NCBI RefSeq assembly: GCF_039535475.1
Contig: NZ_BAAAXG010000026.1
Location: 2,232,001-2,296,000, forward strand
DNA length: 64,000 nt
Reading direction: 5' to 3'
Source: Streptomyces showdoensis
GTDB lineage: Bacteria > Actinomycetota > Actinomycetes > Streptomycetales > Streptomycetaceae
Under the pieces are notes generated by a model. The model was not told the DNA's origin. It worked only from the letters and a program-made list of their open reading frames with translations, and did no database searches. How positions within the stretch are numbered: the stretch's first letter is position 1; the number at the start of each line of letters is the position of its first letter. The translations under genes and the position numbers were made by a program. Below, in pieces: positions 1 through 8,939 of the stretch.

Positions 1-798
1 GAGTTCGGCTCCGGCCGCGGCGCCGGCTCCCACGAGATCCTCGGCTTCTTCCCGGGCATCACGGACATGAACCACACCAAGGAGATCTGGGAAGAGACCA
101 TCGCCGAGTTCCCCAAGATGTGGCTCCAGGAGGAGTACGAGGGGTTCCAGGGCAAGCACTGGTCGCTCCCGCCCCGCAAGATCCTGCCCAAGCCGTACGG
201 CAAGTCCCACCCGGCCATGTGGTACGCGGCCGGCTCCCCCGCCTCGTACGCCATGGCGGGCCGGAAGGGGCTGGGCGTCCTCGGCTTCAGCGTCCAGAAG
301 GTCTCCGACATGGAGTGGGTCGTCGAGTCCTACAAGAACGCGATCAAGGAGGCCAAGGCGGTCGGCGACTTCGTCAACGACAACGTCATGGTGACCTCCA
401 CGGCCATCTGCGCCGAGACCCACGACAAGGCCGTCGAGATCGCCGTCGGCGGCGGCCTCAACTACCTCCAGTCGCTGCTCTTCCGCTACCACGACACCTT
501 CCCCCGCCCCGAGGGCATCCCCGAGTGGCCCGAGCTGCTCCCCGAGTACTCGGCCGAGATCATCGAACTCCTCATCGCCGAGGAGCTGATGATCTGCGGC
601 GACCCGAGCGAGGTCCTGGCCCAGTGCAGGCGCTGGGAGCAGGCCGGCGCCGACCAGCTCTCCTTCGGCCTGCCGATCGGGATCTCCTACGAGGACACGA
701 TGAACTCCATCAAGCTCATCGGCGAGCACGTCATCCCCGAGATCGACACGGACCCGGTCCACCGCACCACCCGCTTCCGCCAGGGCGCGGGCGAGTAA
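1..798 (+). CDS. LLM-class flavin/F420-dependent oxidoreductase, 5'-truncated by window edge
   Basis: The frame is open from base 1 and ends at TAA, so the N-terminus lies outside the window; 265 residues remain. The visible part has the C-terminal half of a bacterial luciferase-like TIM barrel. Family hallmarks are MWYAAGSPASYAMAGRKGLG (about residues 70-90 of the visible part), the segment that normally contacts the flavin or F420 phosphate, and a late stretch with GADQLSFGLP. Members use FMNH2 or F420H2 to oxidise or reduce small organic substrates. The amidohydrolase and aldehyde dehydrogenase follow on the same strand, so this is probably one catabolic operon. Substrate and cofactor cannot be read from the fragment. 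An ATG at 67 is internal and is not the start. Confidence 0.85.
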   Translation, partial: EFGSGRGAGSHEILGFFPGITDMNHTKEIWEETIAEFPKMWLQEEYEGFQGKHWSLPPRKILPKPYGKSHPAMWYAAGSPASYAMAGRKGLGVLGFSVQKVSDMEWVVESYKNAIKEAKAVGDFVNDNVMVTSTAICAETHDKAVEIAVGGGLNYLQSLLFRYHDTFPRPEGIPEWPELLPEYSAEIIELLIAEELMICGDPSEVLAQCRRWEQAGADQLSFGLPIGISYEDTMNSIKLIGEHVIPEIDTDPVHRTTRFRQGAGE

Positions 799-961
799 CC
801 GGACGGTCCCCTCCGCGCGGGGCGGCGTCTTCCCGGACCGCCGCCCCGTACCGGCCCCGGCCGGAGGCACCCGCAGCCGCGGCCGGCTGCGCGGCCCCCG
901 ACCGGGGCGCGCCCGTGTTCCCGCGCGGGATCCGCGCAGACCCGCGCAGAAAGGACGGCTC

Positions 962-2701
962 ATGCTCGACCACCTCATCAAGGGCGCCACCGTCGTGGAC
1001 GGCACCGGCGCCCCCGCCCTCACCGCCGACGTCGGCCTGCGCGACGGACGGATCGCCGTCGTCGCCGAGCCCGGCACCGTCGCCGAGGCCGCCCGGACCA
1101 CCGAGGACGCCACCGGACTCGTCCTCGCCCCCGGCTTCGTCGACCCGCACACCCACTACGACGCCCAGCTCTTCTGGGACCCCTTCGCCACCCCCTCCAT
1201 GAACCACGGCGTCACCACCGTCGCCGGCGGCAACTGCGGCTTCACCCTCGCCCCGCTCCACCCGGACCGTCCCGAGGACGCCGACTACACGCGCCGGATG
1301 ATGTCGAAGGTCGAGGGGATGGCCCTCAAGGCCCTGGAGGACGGCGTCGACTGGAGCTGGTCCTCCTTCGCCGAGTACCTCGACGCCCTCGACGGGCGGA
1401 TCGCCGTCAACGCCGGCTTCATGGTCGGCCACTGCGCCCTGCGCCGGTACGTGATGGGGGCGGACGCGGTCGGCGGCCAGCCCACCGAGGAGCAGCTGGC
1501 CCGGATGGTCGCGCTCCTCAAGGACGCCATGGAGGCCGGCGCCTGGGGCCTGTCCACCACCCAGTCGGCCACCCACTCCGACGGCGACGGCGCCCCGGTC
1601 GCCTCCCGGCACGCCCTGCCCGCCGAGCTCATCGCCCTCTCCACGGCGGTCGGCGAGCACGAGGGCACCCAGATCGAGGCGATCCTCGCGGGCTGCCTCG
1701 ACCAGTTCTCCGACGCCGAGATCGAGCTCTTCGTCGAGATGACCGCCGCCGCCGGCCGCCCGCTCAACTGGAACGTCCTCACCATCGACGCCACCGTCCC
1801 CGAGCGGGTCCCGCGCCAGCTGCTCGCCTCCGAGCGCGCCCGCAAGTCCGGCGGCCGGATCGTCGCCCTCACCATGCCGATCCTGACCCCCATGAACATG
1901 TCGCTCGGCACCTTCTGCGCCCTCAACCTCATCCCCGGCTGGGGCGAGGTCCTCGGCCTGCCGGTGCCCGAGCGGATCGCGAAGCTCCGCGACCCCGCCG
2001 TACGGGCCGAGATGCTGCGGCGCGCCGACTCCAAGGAGGCCGGCGTCTTCCGGCGCCTGGCGCACTTCGGCCGGTACGTCATCGGCGACACGTACAGCCC
2101 CGAGAACGAGGGCCTGACCGGCCGGGTCGTCAAGGACGTCGCCGCCGAGCGCGGCCAGGACGCCTTCCAGTGCCTGGTGGAGATCTGCGCCAACGACGAG
2201 CTGCGCACCGTCCTGTGGCCGATGCCCACCGACAACGACCCGGCCTCCTGGGCGCTGCGCCGCGAGACCTGGCAGCACGAGGACGTCCTGCTCGGCGGCT
2301 CCGACGCGGGCGCCCACCTGGACCGGATGTGCGGGGCGCCGTACACGACCCGCTTCCTCGGCGACTGCCTGCGCGGCCGGAAGCTGGTCCCGCTGGAGCA
2401 GGCGGTGAAGATGCTCAGCGACGACCCGGCCCGGCTCTTCGGGCTGCGCGAGCGCGGCCGGATCGCCGAGGGCTACCACGCCGACCTGGTGCTCTTCGAC
2501 CCCGAGCGGATCGACGCGGGCCCGGCGACCCTGGTCCACGACCTGCCCGGCGACAGCCCGCGCCTGGACTCGCGCGCGGTCGGGATCGTGTCGGTGCGGG
2601 TCAACGGGGTCGAGACGGTGCGCGACGACGAGGTGACGGGTGCCATCCCGGGCCGGGTGCTGCGCTCGGGCCGCGACACGAGGACGGTGAGCACGCGATG
2701 A
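962..2701 (+). CDS. N-acyl-D-amino-acid deacylase-type amidohydrolase
   Basis: This 579-residue metal-dependent hydrolase belongs to the D-aminoacylase branch of the amidohydrolase superfamily. It opens with the small beta-sandwich typical of the family (GATVVDGTG), then the metal-binding PGFVDPHTHYDAQ with His63 and His65. GGNCGFTLAP is near residue 90 and the late GGSDAGAHLD motif near 445-452 supplies the catalytic Asp. A C-terminal sandwich with GYHADLVLFDP closes the fold. The family cleaves N-acyl-D-amino acids or related cyclic amides in the cytoplasm. The ATG has AAGGACGG upstream. Its stop overlaps the aldehyde dehydrogenase start (ATGA at 2698-2701), so the two are translationally coupled. 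Substrate specificity is not determinable here. Confidence 0.88.
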   Translation: MLDHLIKGATVVDGTGAPALTADVGLRDGRIAVVAEPGTVAEAARTTEDATGLVLAPGFVDPHTHYDAQLFWDPFATPSMNHGVTTVAGGNCGFTLAPLHPDRPEDADYTRRMMSKVEGMALKALEDGVDWSWSSFAEYLDALDGRIAVNAGFMVGHCALRRYVMGADAVGGQPTEEQLARMVALLKDAMEAGAWGLSTTQSATHSDGDGAPVASRHALPAELIALSTAVGEHEGTQIEAILAGCLDQFSDAEIELFVEMTAAAGRPLNWNVLTIDATVPERVPRQLLASERARKSGGRIVALTMPILTPMNMSLGTFCALNLIPGWGEVLGLPVPERIAKLRDPAVRAEMLRRADSKEAGVFRRLAHFGRYVIGDTYSPENEGLTGRVVKDVAAERGQDAFQCLVEICANDELRTVLWPMPTDNDPASWALRRETWQHEDVLLGGSDAGAHLDRMCGAPYTTRFLGDCLRGRKLVPLEQAVKMLSDDPARLFGLRERGRIAEGYHADLVLFDPERIDAGPATLVHDLPGDSPRLDSRAVGIVSVRVNGVETVRDDEVTGAIPGRVLRSGRDTRTVSTR

Positions 2702-4179
2702 CCGAAGGTCCCCGCGAGATCAGGGAACGCCTCTATATAGGGGGAGAGTGGGTCGAGCCCGACGGCGGCCACTACGAGGTGATCGACCCCGCCTCCGAGG
2801 AACTCGTCGGCCTCGCGCCGGAGGCCTCCCGGGCCCAGGTGTACGAGGCGGCCGAGGCGGCCCGCGCGGCCTTCGCGAGCTGGTCGCGGACGAAGCCGGA
2901 GGAGCGGGCCGCGATCCTTGACCGGGCCGCCGACCTGATGGCCCGCGACGCCGAGGCGAACACCCTGCTGGCCCGTGCGGAGACGGGCGCGACCACCGCG
3001 ACCGCCCGCGGGATGCAGGTCGCCGTCGGCTCCTCCCGCTTCCGGCGGTACGCGCGCGGCGCCCTGGAGCCGGTCGAGCAGGCGCTCCCGCCGCAGATCA
3101 ACGAGGCCGGCCCGATGGGGAAGGCGGGGGTGTTCGGGGCGGTGGCGGTGCGGCGCCCGGTGGGCGTGGTCACCTGCATCACCTCGTACAACAACCCCTG
3201 GGCCAACCCGGCCGGCAAGATCGCCCCGGCACTCGCCATGGGCAACACGGTCGTGGTGAAGCCCGCCCCGCAGGACCCGCTGTCGGTGTTCGCGATGGTC
3301 CGCGCCCTGGAGGAGGCGGGCGTCCCGGCCGGGGTGGTCAACCTCGTCACGGGCTCCGCGCCGGCCGTGGGCGAGGCCGCCGTGGACTCCCCGGAGATCG
3401 ACATGGTCTCCTTCACCGGCTCCACCGCCGTCGGCCAGGCGATCGGCGAGGTGTGCGGCCGGGGTCTGAAGCGGCAGCTGATGGAGCTGGGCGGCAAGGG
3501 CGCGGCGCTGGTCTTCGACGACGCCGACCTGAACTCCGCGGTGATGGGGATCGGCACGACCTTCTCCTTCTACAGCGGGCAGATCTGCACCGCGCCGACC
3601 CGGGTGCTGGCCCAGCGCGGGATCCACGACCGGCTGGTCGAGGAGCTGACCGGTTACCTCGGCTTCATGAAGGTGGGCGACCCGGCGGAGCGGGGCACGG
3701 TGGTCGGCCCGGTGATCTCGGCGGCCCACCGGGACCGGATCGAGTCCTACGTGGAGCTGGGCCGCAAGGAGGGGGCCACGGTGGTGGCGGGCGGCGAGCG
3801 CCCGGCAGGCCCCGGTCTCGACCGCGGCTTCTACGTGGCGCCGACGCTCCTGGCGGACTGCACCAACGAGATGCGGGTGGTCCGGGAGGAGATCTTCGGC
3901 CCGGTGGTCGTGGTGGTCCCCTTCGACGACGAGGAGGAGGGCATCGCCCTCGCGAACGACAGCGACTACGGGCTGATCGACTACGTGTGGTCCGGGGACG
4001 TGGCCCGCGCCTTCCGGGTCGCGGCGCGGCTGCGGGCCGGCGGGGTCGGGGTGAACACCATCGGCCGGAACATGGAGGCGCCGTTCGGCGGCTTCAAGAA
4101 GAGCGGGGTCGGCCGGGACGTGGGCTCCTACGCGCTGCACGCGTACAGCGAGACGCAGGCGGTGGTCTGGCCGGGCTGA
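2698..4179 (+). CDS. NAD(P)-dependent aldehyde dehydrogenase
   Basis: At 493 residues this is full length for the aldehyde dehydrogenase superfamily. The coenzyme loop FTGSTAVG is at about 239-246, the general-base motif MELGGKG has Glu263, and the nucleophile is Cys297 in SGQICTAPTR; the 34-residue spacing is the usual one. EEIFGPVV is near 399 and the C-terminal PFGGFKKSG is present. It oxidises an aldehyde to a carboxylate in the cytoplasm. The segment normally written PWNFP is replaced by SYNNPWANP, which marks a divergent subfamily. The start is the ATG overlapping the upstream stop; an in-frame upstream extension to 2170 is only the shadow of the amidohydrolase gene. It probably handles an aldehyde produced downstream of the preceding two enzymes. 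Confidence 0.93.
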   Translation: MTEGPREIRERLYIGGEWVEPDGGHYEVIDPASEELVGLAPEASRAQVYEAAEAARAAFASWSRTKPEERAAILDRAADLMARDAEANTLLARAETGATTATARGMQVAVGSSRFRRYARGALEPVEQALPPQINEAGPMGKAGVFGAVAVRRPVGVVTCITSYNNPWANPAGKIAPALAMGNTVVVKPAPQDPLSVFAMVRALEEAGVPAGVVNLVTGSAPAVGEAAVDSPEIDMVSFTGSTAVGQAIGEVCGRGLKRQLMELGGKGAALVFDDADLNSAVMGIGTTFSFYSGQICTAPTRVLAQRGIHDRLVEELTGYLGFMKVGDPAERGTVVGPVISAAHRDRIESYVELGRKEGATVVAGGERPAGPGLDRGFYVAPTLLADCTNEMRVVREEIFGPVVVVVPFDDEEEGIALANDSDYGLIDYVWSGDVARAFRVAARLRAGGVGVNTIGRNMEAPFGGFKKSGVGRDVGSYALHAYSETQAVVWPG

Positions 4180-4270
4180 GCCGGGACGAGGCCTTCGGAA
4201 AATTCCTCGGGAAATTTTGGAAACGGACATTCGGGACAGTGCTGCGGTTCCCGCATATCGGACACTCCAC

Positions 4271-4298
4271 GCCGGACCTACCGCTTGGTCGGTCCGGC
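4271..4298. terminator. Hairpin after the aldehyde dehydrogenase operon
   Basis: GCCGGACC (4271-4278) pairs with GGTCCGGC (4291-4298) across a 12-base loop, about 90 bases past the dehydrogenase stop. It lies in an unusually AT-rich 246-bp gap that also holds the loose inverted pair AAAATT/AATTTT near 4199-4220. The gap therefore probably ends the first operon and carries the permease promoter. Confidence 0.45.
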
Positions 4299-4425
4299 GC
4301 GGTCGTCGATCTTTCAATCATTGGCGGCTGTCCGCTTTCGACCTCGCAATGCAAGGCGATGATCGATCAGATGAGCGGACTTAGATCTTCCGGATGTGGA
4401 AACCGCAGCATTTAACGTCCTGTTC

Positions 4426-6000
4426 ATGACTCAGGTGGATGTGCGGCCCCAGGCCGGAGACACGGTAAGGGGCGCCGCGACCTCAGGCGGCACCGCCGAC
4501 ACCCAGGGCGTGCGCACCAAGGGCCTCGGCGGGAACTCCGTGGGCCTGATGGGCAGCGCCGTCATCGGCATCTCCACCGTCGCCCCGGTCTACTGCCTCA
4601 CCTCGACGCTCGGCTCCACCGCCGGCGAGGTCGGCCTCCAGATGCCCGCCGTCTTCCTCGCGGGCTTCCTGCCGATGCTCCTCGTCGCGTTCGCGTACCG
4701 CGAGCTCAACAAGGTCATGCCCGACTGCGGCACCTCCTTCACCTGGACGGTGAAGGCCTTCGGCCCCAAGGTCGGCTGGATGTGCGGCTGGGGCCTGGTC
4801 ATCGCGACGATCATCGTCCTGTCCAACCTGGCGGGCGTCGCGACCTCCTACTTCTGGCTGCTCGCCGGGGAGATCACGGGCAAGCCCTCGATCGCCGCCC
4901 TGGACGACAACAAGGCCGTCCACATCGTCACCTGCCTCGCCCTGATCGCCACCGCCACCGCGATCAGCTACCGCGGCATGACCGCCACCAAGGGCCTGCA
5001 GTACACCCTGGTCGGCCTCCAGCTCGTCGTCCTCGGCCTGTTCGTGGCGATGGCGCTGTCGAAGGCCGGCTCCTTCGAGACCTCGGTCGACTTCTCCTGG
5101 TCCTGGATGAACCCCTTCGCGGTGCAGTCCTTCGCCGCGTTCACCGCCGGACTCTCCCTGTCGATCTTCATGTACTGGGGCTGGGACGCCTGCATGGCGA
5201 CCAACGAGGAGACCACCGGCAGCGCGAAGACCCCCGGCCGCGCCGCGCTCATCGCGATGGTCGTCCTGGTCGGCTCCTACCTGGCCACCGGCATCGCCGC
5301 CCAGATGGCCGTCGGCTCCGGCGGCCAGGGCCTCGGCCTCGCCAACCCGGAGACCTCCGACAACGTCTTCGCCGCCCTGGCCGGCCCCGTCATGGGCCCC
5401 GCCCTCGGCATCCTGCTCTTCGTCGCGGTGCTCGCCTCGGCCGCCGCCAGCCTCCAGACGACCTTCATCCCGGTCGCCCGCACGGTGCTGGCCATGTCCA
5501 CCTACGAGGCCCTGCCGAAGTCCTTCACCAAAGTCCACCCGGTCTTCAAGACCCCCGGCAAGGCGACCATCGTGGCCGGTGTCGCCACCGGCGTCTTCTA
5601 CACCGTGATGACCCTGGTCAGCGAGCACGTCCTGGTCGACACGATCTACGCGCTCGGCCTGATGATCTGCTTCTACTACGCCCTGACGGCCTTCGCCTGC
5701 GTCTGGTACTTCCGCGGCGAGCTGTTCCGCTCCGTGCGCGGCTTCGCCTTCAAGGGCCTCATGCCGGCCCTCGGCGGCCTGATGCTGACCGCCGTGTTCG
5801 GCAAGACGCTGTACGACATGTGGGACCCGGCCTACGGCTCCGGCTCCGCGGTCTTCGGCGTCGGCTCCGTCTTCGTCATCGGCGTCGGGCTGCTGCTGCT
5901 CGGCGTGGTGATCATGCTGGTGATGCAGCGCCGCAGCCCCGCGTTCTTCCGCGGCGAGGTGCTCACCAAGGAGACCCCGTCGCTGGTGGTCGCGGACTGA
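4426..6000 (+). CDS. APC-superfamily amino acid permease
   Basis: A 524-residue integral membrane protein of the amino acid-polyamine-organocation superfamily with about 12 hydrophobic segments. The N-terminal signature GLGGNSVGLMGSAVIGISTV is the unwound first helix that binds substrate in this family. Glycine-rich helices continue to a charged C-terminus. It should import an amino acid or related amine by proton symport. The ATG at 4426 was chosen because residues after it align with the normal soluble N-terminus. A GTG at 4396 would add ten residues; neither has a strong ribosome-binding site, so a leaderless or short-leader transcript is possible. It follows the amidohydrolase/dehydrogenase operon and might feed it, but a 246-bp gap separates them. 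Confidence 0.87.
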   Translation: MTQVDVRPQAGDTVRGAATSGGTADTQGVRTKGLGGNSVGLMGSAVIGISTVAPVYCLTSTLGSTAGEVGLQMPAVFLAGFLPMLLVAFAYRELNKVMPDCGTSFTWTVKAFGPKVGWMCGWGLVIATIIVLSNLAGVATSYFWLLAGEITGKPSIAALDDNKAVHIVTCLALIATATAISYRGMTATKGLQYTLVGLQLVVLGLFVAMALSKAGSFETSVDFSWSWMNPFAVQSFAAFTAGLSLSIFMYWGWDACMATNEETTGSAKTPGRAALIAMVVLVGSYLATGIAAQMAVGSGGQGLGLANPETSDNVFAALAGPVMGPALGILLFVAVLASAAASLQTTFIPVARTVLAMSTYEALPKSFTKVHPVFKTPGKATIVAGVATGVFYTVMTLVSEHVLVDTIYALGLMICFYYALTAFACVWYFRGELFRSVRGFAFKGLMPALGGLMLTAVFGKTLYDMWDPAYGSGSAVFGVGSVFVIGVGLLLLGVVIMLVMQRRSPAFFRGEVLTKETPSLVVAD

Positions 6001-6028
6001 TGGACTCCGCGCCCGTCGGCTGACGGAA

Positions 6029-6073
6029 ACGACGAGGTGGCGGGCCCGTGGGGGGTCCCGCCACCTTCGTCGT
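6029..6073. terminator. Bidirectional terminator hairpin between convergent genes
   Basis: ACGACGAGGTGGCGGG (6029-6044) pairs with CCCGCCACCTTCGTCGT (6057-6073) with a single bulged base and a G-rich loop. It lies between the rightward permease and the leftward small secreted protein and can serve both. Confidence 0.75.
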
Positions 6074-6085
6074 CCCCGCGCGGGG

Positions 6086-6304
6086 TCAGTGCTGGCCGGG
6101 CAGCAGCCCCGACACCAGCTGGTTGGCGCCGGGCATCCCCTCCGGGGCGGCGCCCTTGCCCTTCGGCATCAGGACCCCGCTGAGCGGGACGACGGAGGGC
6201 AGGTTGGCGCCGCCGGTGTCGGCGGCGGCGGTCCCGGCGGCGGCGCTGAGGCCGCCCGCCACGGCGAGACCGGTGAGGGCGACTGCGGTGAGCATCTTCT
6301 TCAT
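6086..6304 (-). CDS. Small secreted protein
   Basis: A 72-residue protein with a textbook Sec signal: MKKMLTAVAL, a hydrophobic run of alanine, valine and leucine, and a likely cleavage after ...GTAAA near residue 28. The mature part is about 44 residues, rich in proline, glycine and leucine, with SVVPLSGVLMP and a C-terminal LVSGLLPGQH. Streptomyces genomes carry many short exported proteins of this style with no assigned role. The ATG at 6304 has GGAGCG seven bases upstream; a longer frame to 6400 adds only arginine/glycine-rich shadow sequence. No partner gene is evident. Function unknown. Confidence 0.75.
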   Translation of the reverse strand: MKKMLTAVALTGLAVAGGLSAAAGTAAADTGGANLPSVVPLSGVLMPKGKGAAPEGMPGANQLVSGLLPGQH

Positions 6305-6411
6305 GCCCGCTCCAACGCGGAGGGCCGTGATCCGGTTACGGCCGCCCGCCGCCCGCCGCCCGCCGCCCGCCGACGGGAGGGGCACGCGGACCCCGGACAC
6401 CGGGCCCTCCC

Positions 6412-6417
6412 TAGGAT
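6412..6417 (+). promoter_or_regulatory. Putative -10 box of a leaderless promoter
   Basis: TAGGAT ends six bases before the GTG start of the acetyltransferase. There is no ribosome-binding site, so the transcript probably begins at or next to the start codon. No clear -35 box is visible. The same spacing recurs at 11255, 12214, 61769 and others. Confidence 0.5.
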
Positions 6418-6423
6418 GCGGGC

Positions 6424-6927
6424 GTGCATGCGCATACCGAGCGGGGCACGGGCCCCTGGCAGCTGCGCCCGGCGCGGGCGGCGGACGTGGAGCCCGTCGC
6501 CGAGCTGAAGGCCGTCGTGATGCGGGACGACCTGGAACGCCTGGGCCGCTACGACGAGCACCGGGTGCGGCAGCGGCTGCGGGACGAGTTCCGGCCCGAG
6601 CACACCTCGATCGTCGAGGTCGACGGCGCCTTCGCGGGCTGCGTGGCCTTCGCCCCGTACGCGCACGGCCCCGGCCACAGCCTGTCCCACTTCTACCTCG
6701 CCCCCGAGGCCCAGGGGCGGGGCCTCGGGACGGCGCTGCTGGCGGCGCTCCTGGACCGGGCGGACGCCGAGGCGGTCCCGGTGCGGCTGACCGTGGTCCA
6801 GGGCAGTGCGGCCCGCCGGCTCTACGAGCGGGCGGGCTTCACGGTCGAGTCGGAGGACCCGGTCGACGTGCGGATGGTGCGGCAGCCGGCGCTCAGAACG
6901 CCGCGCCGGCCGGCTGCCGGGTCGTGA
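6424..6927 (+). CDS. GNAT-family N-acetyltransferase
   Basis: At 167 residues this is a single GNAT domain. It starts with WQLRPARAADVEPVAEL (beta1-alpha1). The acetyl-CoA pyrophosphate loop EAQGRGLGTALL lies near residues 95-106 and the late ARRLYERAGF helix near 130. Such enzymes move an acetyl group from acetyl-CoA to an amine on a small molecule, peptide or protein; the acceptor is unknown. The GTG start at 6424 appears leaderless. Its last 35 bases overlap the end of the convergent carboxymuconolactone decarboxylase-like gene, so there is no room for a terminator between the two. Confidence 0.85.
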   Translation: MHAHTERGTGPWQLRPARAADVEPVAELKAVVMRDDLERLGRYDEHRVRQRLRDEFRPEHTSIVEVDGAFAGCVAFAPYAHGPGHSLSHFYLAPEAQGRGLGTALLAALLDRADAEAVPVRLTVVQGSAARRLYERAGFTVESEDPVDVRMVRQPALRTPRRPAAGS

Positions 6928-7360
6928 CGTTGATCCGGTTGAAGAGGTTGGTGACGCCCACCATCAGGACGATCGCGGCGAGCTGCTGCTCGTCGTAGTG
7001 GTCGGCCGCGGCGTCCCAGACCGCGTCCGGCACGGCGTCCGAGCTGTCGGCGAGCCGCGTCGCCGCCTCGGCCAGGGCCAGTGCGGCGCGCTCCTCGTCG
7101 GAGAAGTACGGGGCCTCGCGCCAGGCGGCGACCGAGAACAGCTTCTCGTCGGAGACCCCGTTCTTCCGGGCGCTCCTGGCCCCGTAGTCCACGCAGAACC
7201 CGCAGTTGTTGATCTGGCTGGCCCGCAGGTGCACGAGCTCCAGGGTGGACTCCGGGACGCCGCCCTGGCGGGTGGCCTTCAGCAGGCTCATGATCGCCGG
7301 GCCGGCGTCGGAGAGCACGGAGGCGGGGTTGGCCATCCGGGGCTTGATCTCGTGCTGCAT
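6893..7360 (-). CDS. Carboxymuconolactone decarboxylase/AhpD-like protein
   Basis: A 155-residue all-helical protein of the CMD/AhpD superfamily. The redox-type motif NNCGFCVDYG places Cys53 and Cys56, followed by the family's long helix with FSDEERAALALAEA. AhpD relatives use the CxxC pair as a peroxidase or disulfide reductase. Most family members carry a His four residues after the second Cys; here that position is Gly60, so proton relay may differ. The ATG at 7360 has GAGGAG at good spacing; a longer in-frame start at 7408 is less convincing. It overlaps the convergent acetyltransferase gene. Possible roles are peroxide detoxification or an orphan redox protein. Confidence 0.83.
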   Translation of the reverse strand: MQHEIKPRMANPASVLSDAGPAIMSLLKATRQGGVPESTLELVHLRASQINNCGFCVDYGARSARKNGVSDEKLFSVAAWREAPYFSDEERAALALAEAATRLADSSDAVPDAVWDAAADHYDEQQLAAIVLMVGVTNLFNRINVTTRQPAGAAF

Positions 7361-7483
7361 GGTGCGCTCCTCGGTGTCTGTCGCTGTCGCGTCTTCCGTT
7401 GCCTTCACAGCACTGACGGATCGCGCGACGCCGATGTGACAGCTCCGAGGAGGTTTTTTCCGCCGGGGGAGAGGCGGGCCGGC

Positions 7484-8251
7484 TCACGCCTCCGGGGCGT
7501 TCTCCTCCGCCGGCTCCGCGATGAGCGCCGTGGCGACCGTCCGGAAGCCGAGCCGGGCGTACAGGCGGGCCACCGTGTCGTCGGTGGCGGTCAGGAACAC
7601 CGTCTCCACCCCCGCCGCCCGCGCGTCCGCGACCAGCGCCGCCGTGACGGCCAGACCGAGCCCCCGGCGCCTGGCCTCCGGGCGGGTGCCGACCCCGACG
7701 ACCTCCGAGACCGCGCCGACCGGCTGGTGCTGCCCGGCCGCGAGGGCGGTGCCGGAGGCGTCGAAGGCGGCCGCGAGACGGGTCAGGCCCGCCCCGATCC
7801 TGGCCGCGACCTGCGCGGCGGCGGCGGGCGTGGGCTCGGCGCCGAAGGCGGCGTACGGGGCGGCCACGGCGCTCTCCAGGCCCGGGTCGGCGCCGTCGAC
7901 CAGGCGCACCGTGAAGCCCTCCGGCAGCGCGGGCAGCGCCTCGGCCTCCGCGTCGAGCACCATCAGCGGGTGCTCGTGCACCACGAGCCCGCTCGCCTCC
8001 ACCGCCGCCCGCAGCCCCGGCGTCGTCTCCGCCACCCACTCGAAGGCCTCGGGCGCCCCCAGCTCCCGCTGCCGGGCCCGGACCTTCTCCACGGCCGCCA
8101 CGGGCACCTCGCCGTCGTGGCCGAGCGCCGGCCGCGCGTAGTACGGCCAGCCCGCCCCCTCCCGTACGAAGAGGGTCAGCGGACCGAACTCCTCGGCCCG
8201 GGCGGCGGACCGGGGCGCGGCGTCGTAATAGTTCTCCAGACGATTCAGCAT
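7484..8251 (-). CDS. GNAT-family N-acetyltransferase with N-terminal extension
   Basis: A 255-residue protein. The C-terminal 130 residues form a GNAT domain: the acetyl-CoA loop is TRPEARRRGLGLAVTAAL near 185-200, followed by FLTATDDTVARLYARLGF. The N-terminal 100 residues probably form a degenerate GNAT-like or substrate-binding half, as in two-domain Streptomyces acetyltransferases. Substrate is unknown. The ATG at 8251 is the favoured start; a GTG two codons earlier is possible. It diverges from the next acetyltransferase across 51 bp. Confidence 0.8.
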   Translation of the reverse strand: MLNRLENYYDAAPRSAARAEEFGPLTLFVREGAGWPYYARPALGHDGEVPVAAVEKVRARQRELGAPEAFEWVAETTPGLRAAVEASGLVVHEHPLMVLDAEAEALPALPEGFTVRLVDGADPGLESAVAAPYAAFGAEPTPAAAAQVAARIGAGLTRLAAAFDASGTALAAGQHQPVGAVSEVVGVGTRPEARRRGLGLAVTAALVADARAAGVETVFLTATDDTVARLYARLGFRTVATALIAEPAEENAPEA

Positions 8252-8302
8252 GGTCACAGCATGACCGTGCCGGGGCCGTCCGGGGCGCGGGATGATGGAG
8301 CC

Positions 8303-8836
8303 ATGACCGAGATCCTCACCCCCCGACTGCTGCTGCGCCGCTGGACCGACGACGACCTCGTCCCGATGGCCGAGATCAACGGCGACCCCGAGGTCATGCA
8401 ATGGATCGGCGACGGCTCCGTGCGCGACCTGGAGACGACGGCCGAGAACATCGAGCGGTGGGAGGACGAGTGGGACGAGGAGGGCTTCGGGCTCTTCGCC
8501 GTCGAACTGCTCGGCTCCGGCGAGCTGATCGGCTTCACGGGCCTGTCGGTGCCGGAGTTCCTGCCGGAGGTGCTGCCCGACGTGGAGATCGGCTGGCGGC
8601 TCGGGCGGCAGTTCTGGGGCCAGGGCTACGCCTCGGAGGCCGCGCACGCCGCCCTGGAGTTCGCCCTGCAGGACCGCGGCCTCGACCGCGTGATCAGCAT
8701 CGCCCGGGCCGGCAACACCGCCTCGGAGAACGTGATGCGCAAGCTGGGCATGACCCTGGAGCGCGAGACCGTGCACCCCGAGTTCGGGCACGCGCTGCGG
8801 ATCCACGCGATCGACCTCACGGAGTACCGCGCCTGA
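8303..8836 (+). CDS. RimJ/RimL-type GNAT acetyltransferase
   Basis: At 177 residues it is full length for the RimJ/RimL branch. It begins with the diagnostic TPRLLLRRWTDDD. EIGWRLGRQFWGQGYASEAA near 92-111 carries the acetyl-CoA loop, and NTASENVMRKLGM near 142-154 is the characteristic second signature. Members acetylate ribosomal proteins, other N-termini or small amines. The ATG at 8303 has GGAG only two bases away, so it is probably read from a leaderless or very short leader. It is divergent from the preceding acetyltransferase gene, and the two may share regulation in the 51-bp gap. Confidence 0.86.
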   Translation: MTEILTPRLLLRRWTDDDLVPMAEINGDPEVMQWIGDGSVRDLETTAENIERWEDEWDEEGFGLFAVELLGSGELIGFTGLSVPEFLPEVLPDVEIGWRLGRQFWGQGYASEAAHAALEFALQDRGLDRVISIARAGNTASENVMRKLGMTLERETVHPEFGHALRIHAIDLTEYRA

Positions 8837-8939
8837 CGGCGGTACGGAACGGTGACGCGGCGGCGACCCGGGGGTGACAGGGACCCGTCACCCTGTGCCG
8901 GAGGGGCACGGGGGCCCGCGACGGGGACGAGGGGGAAGC

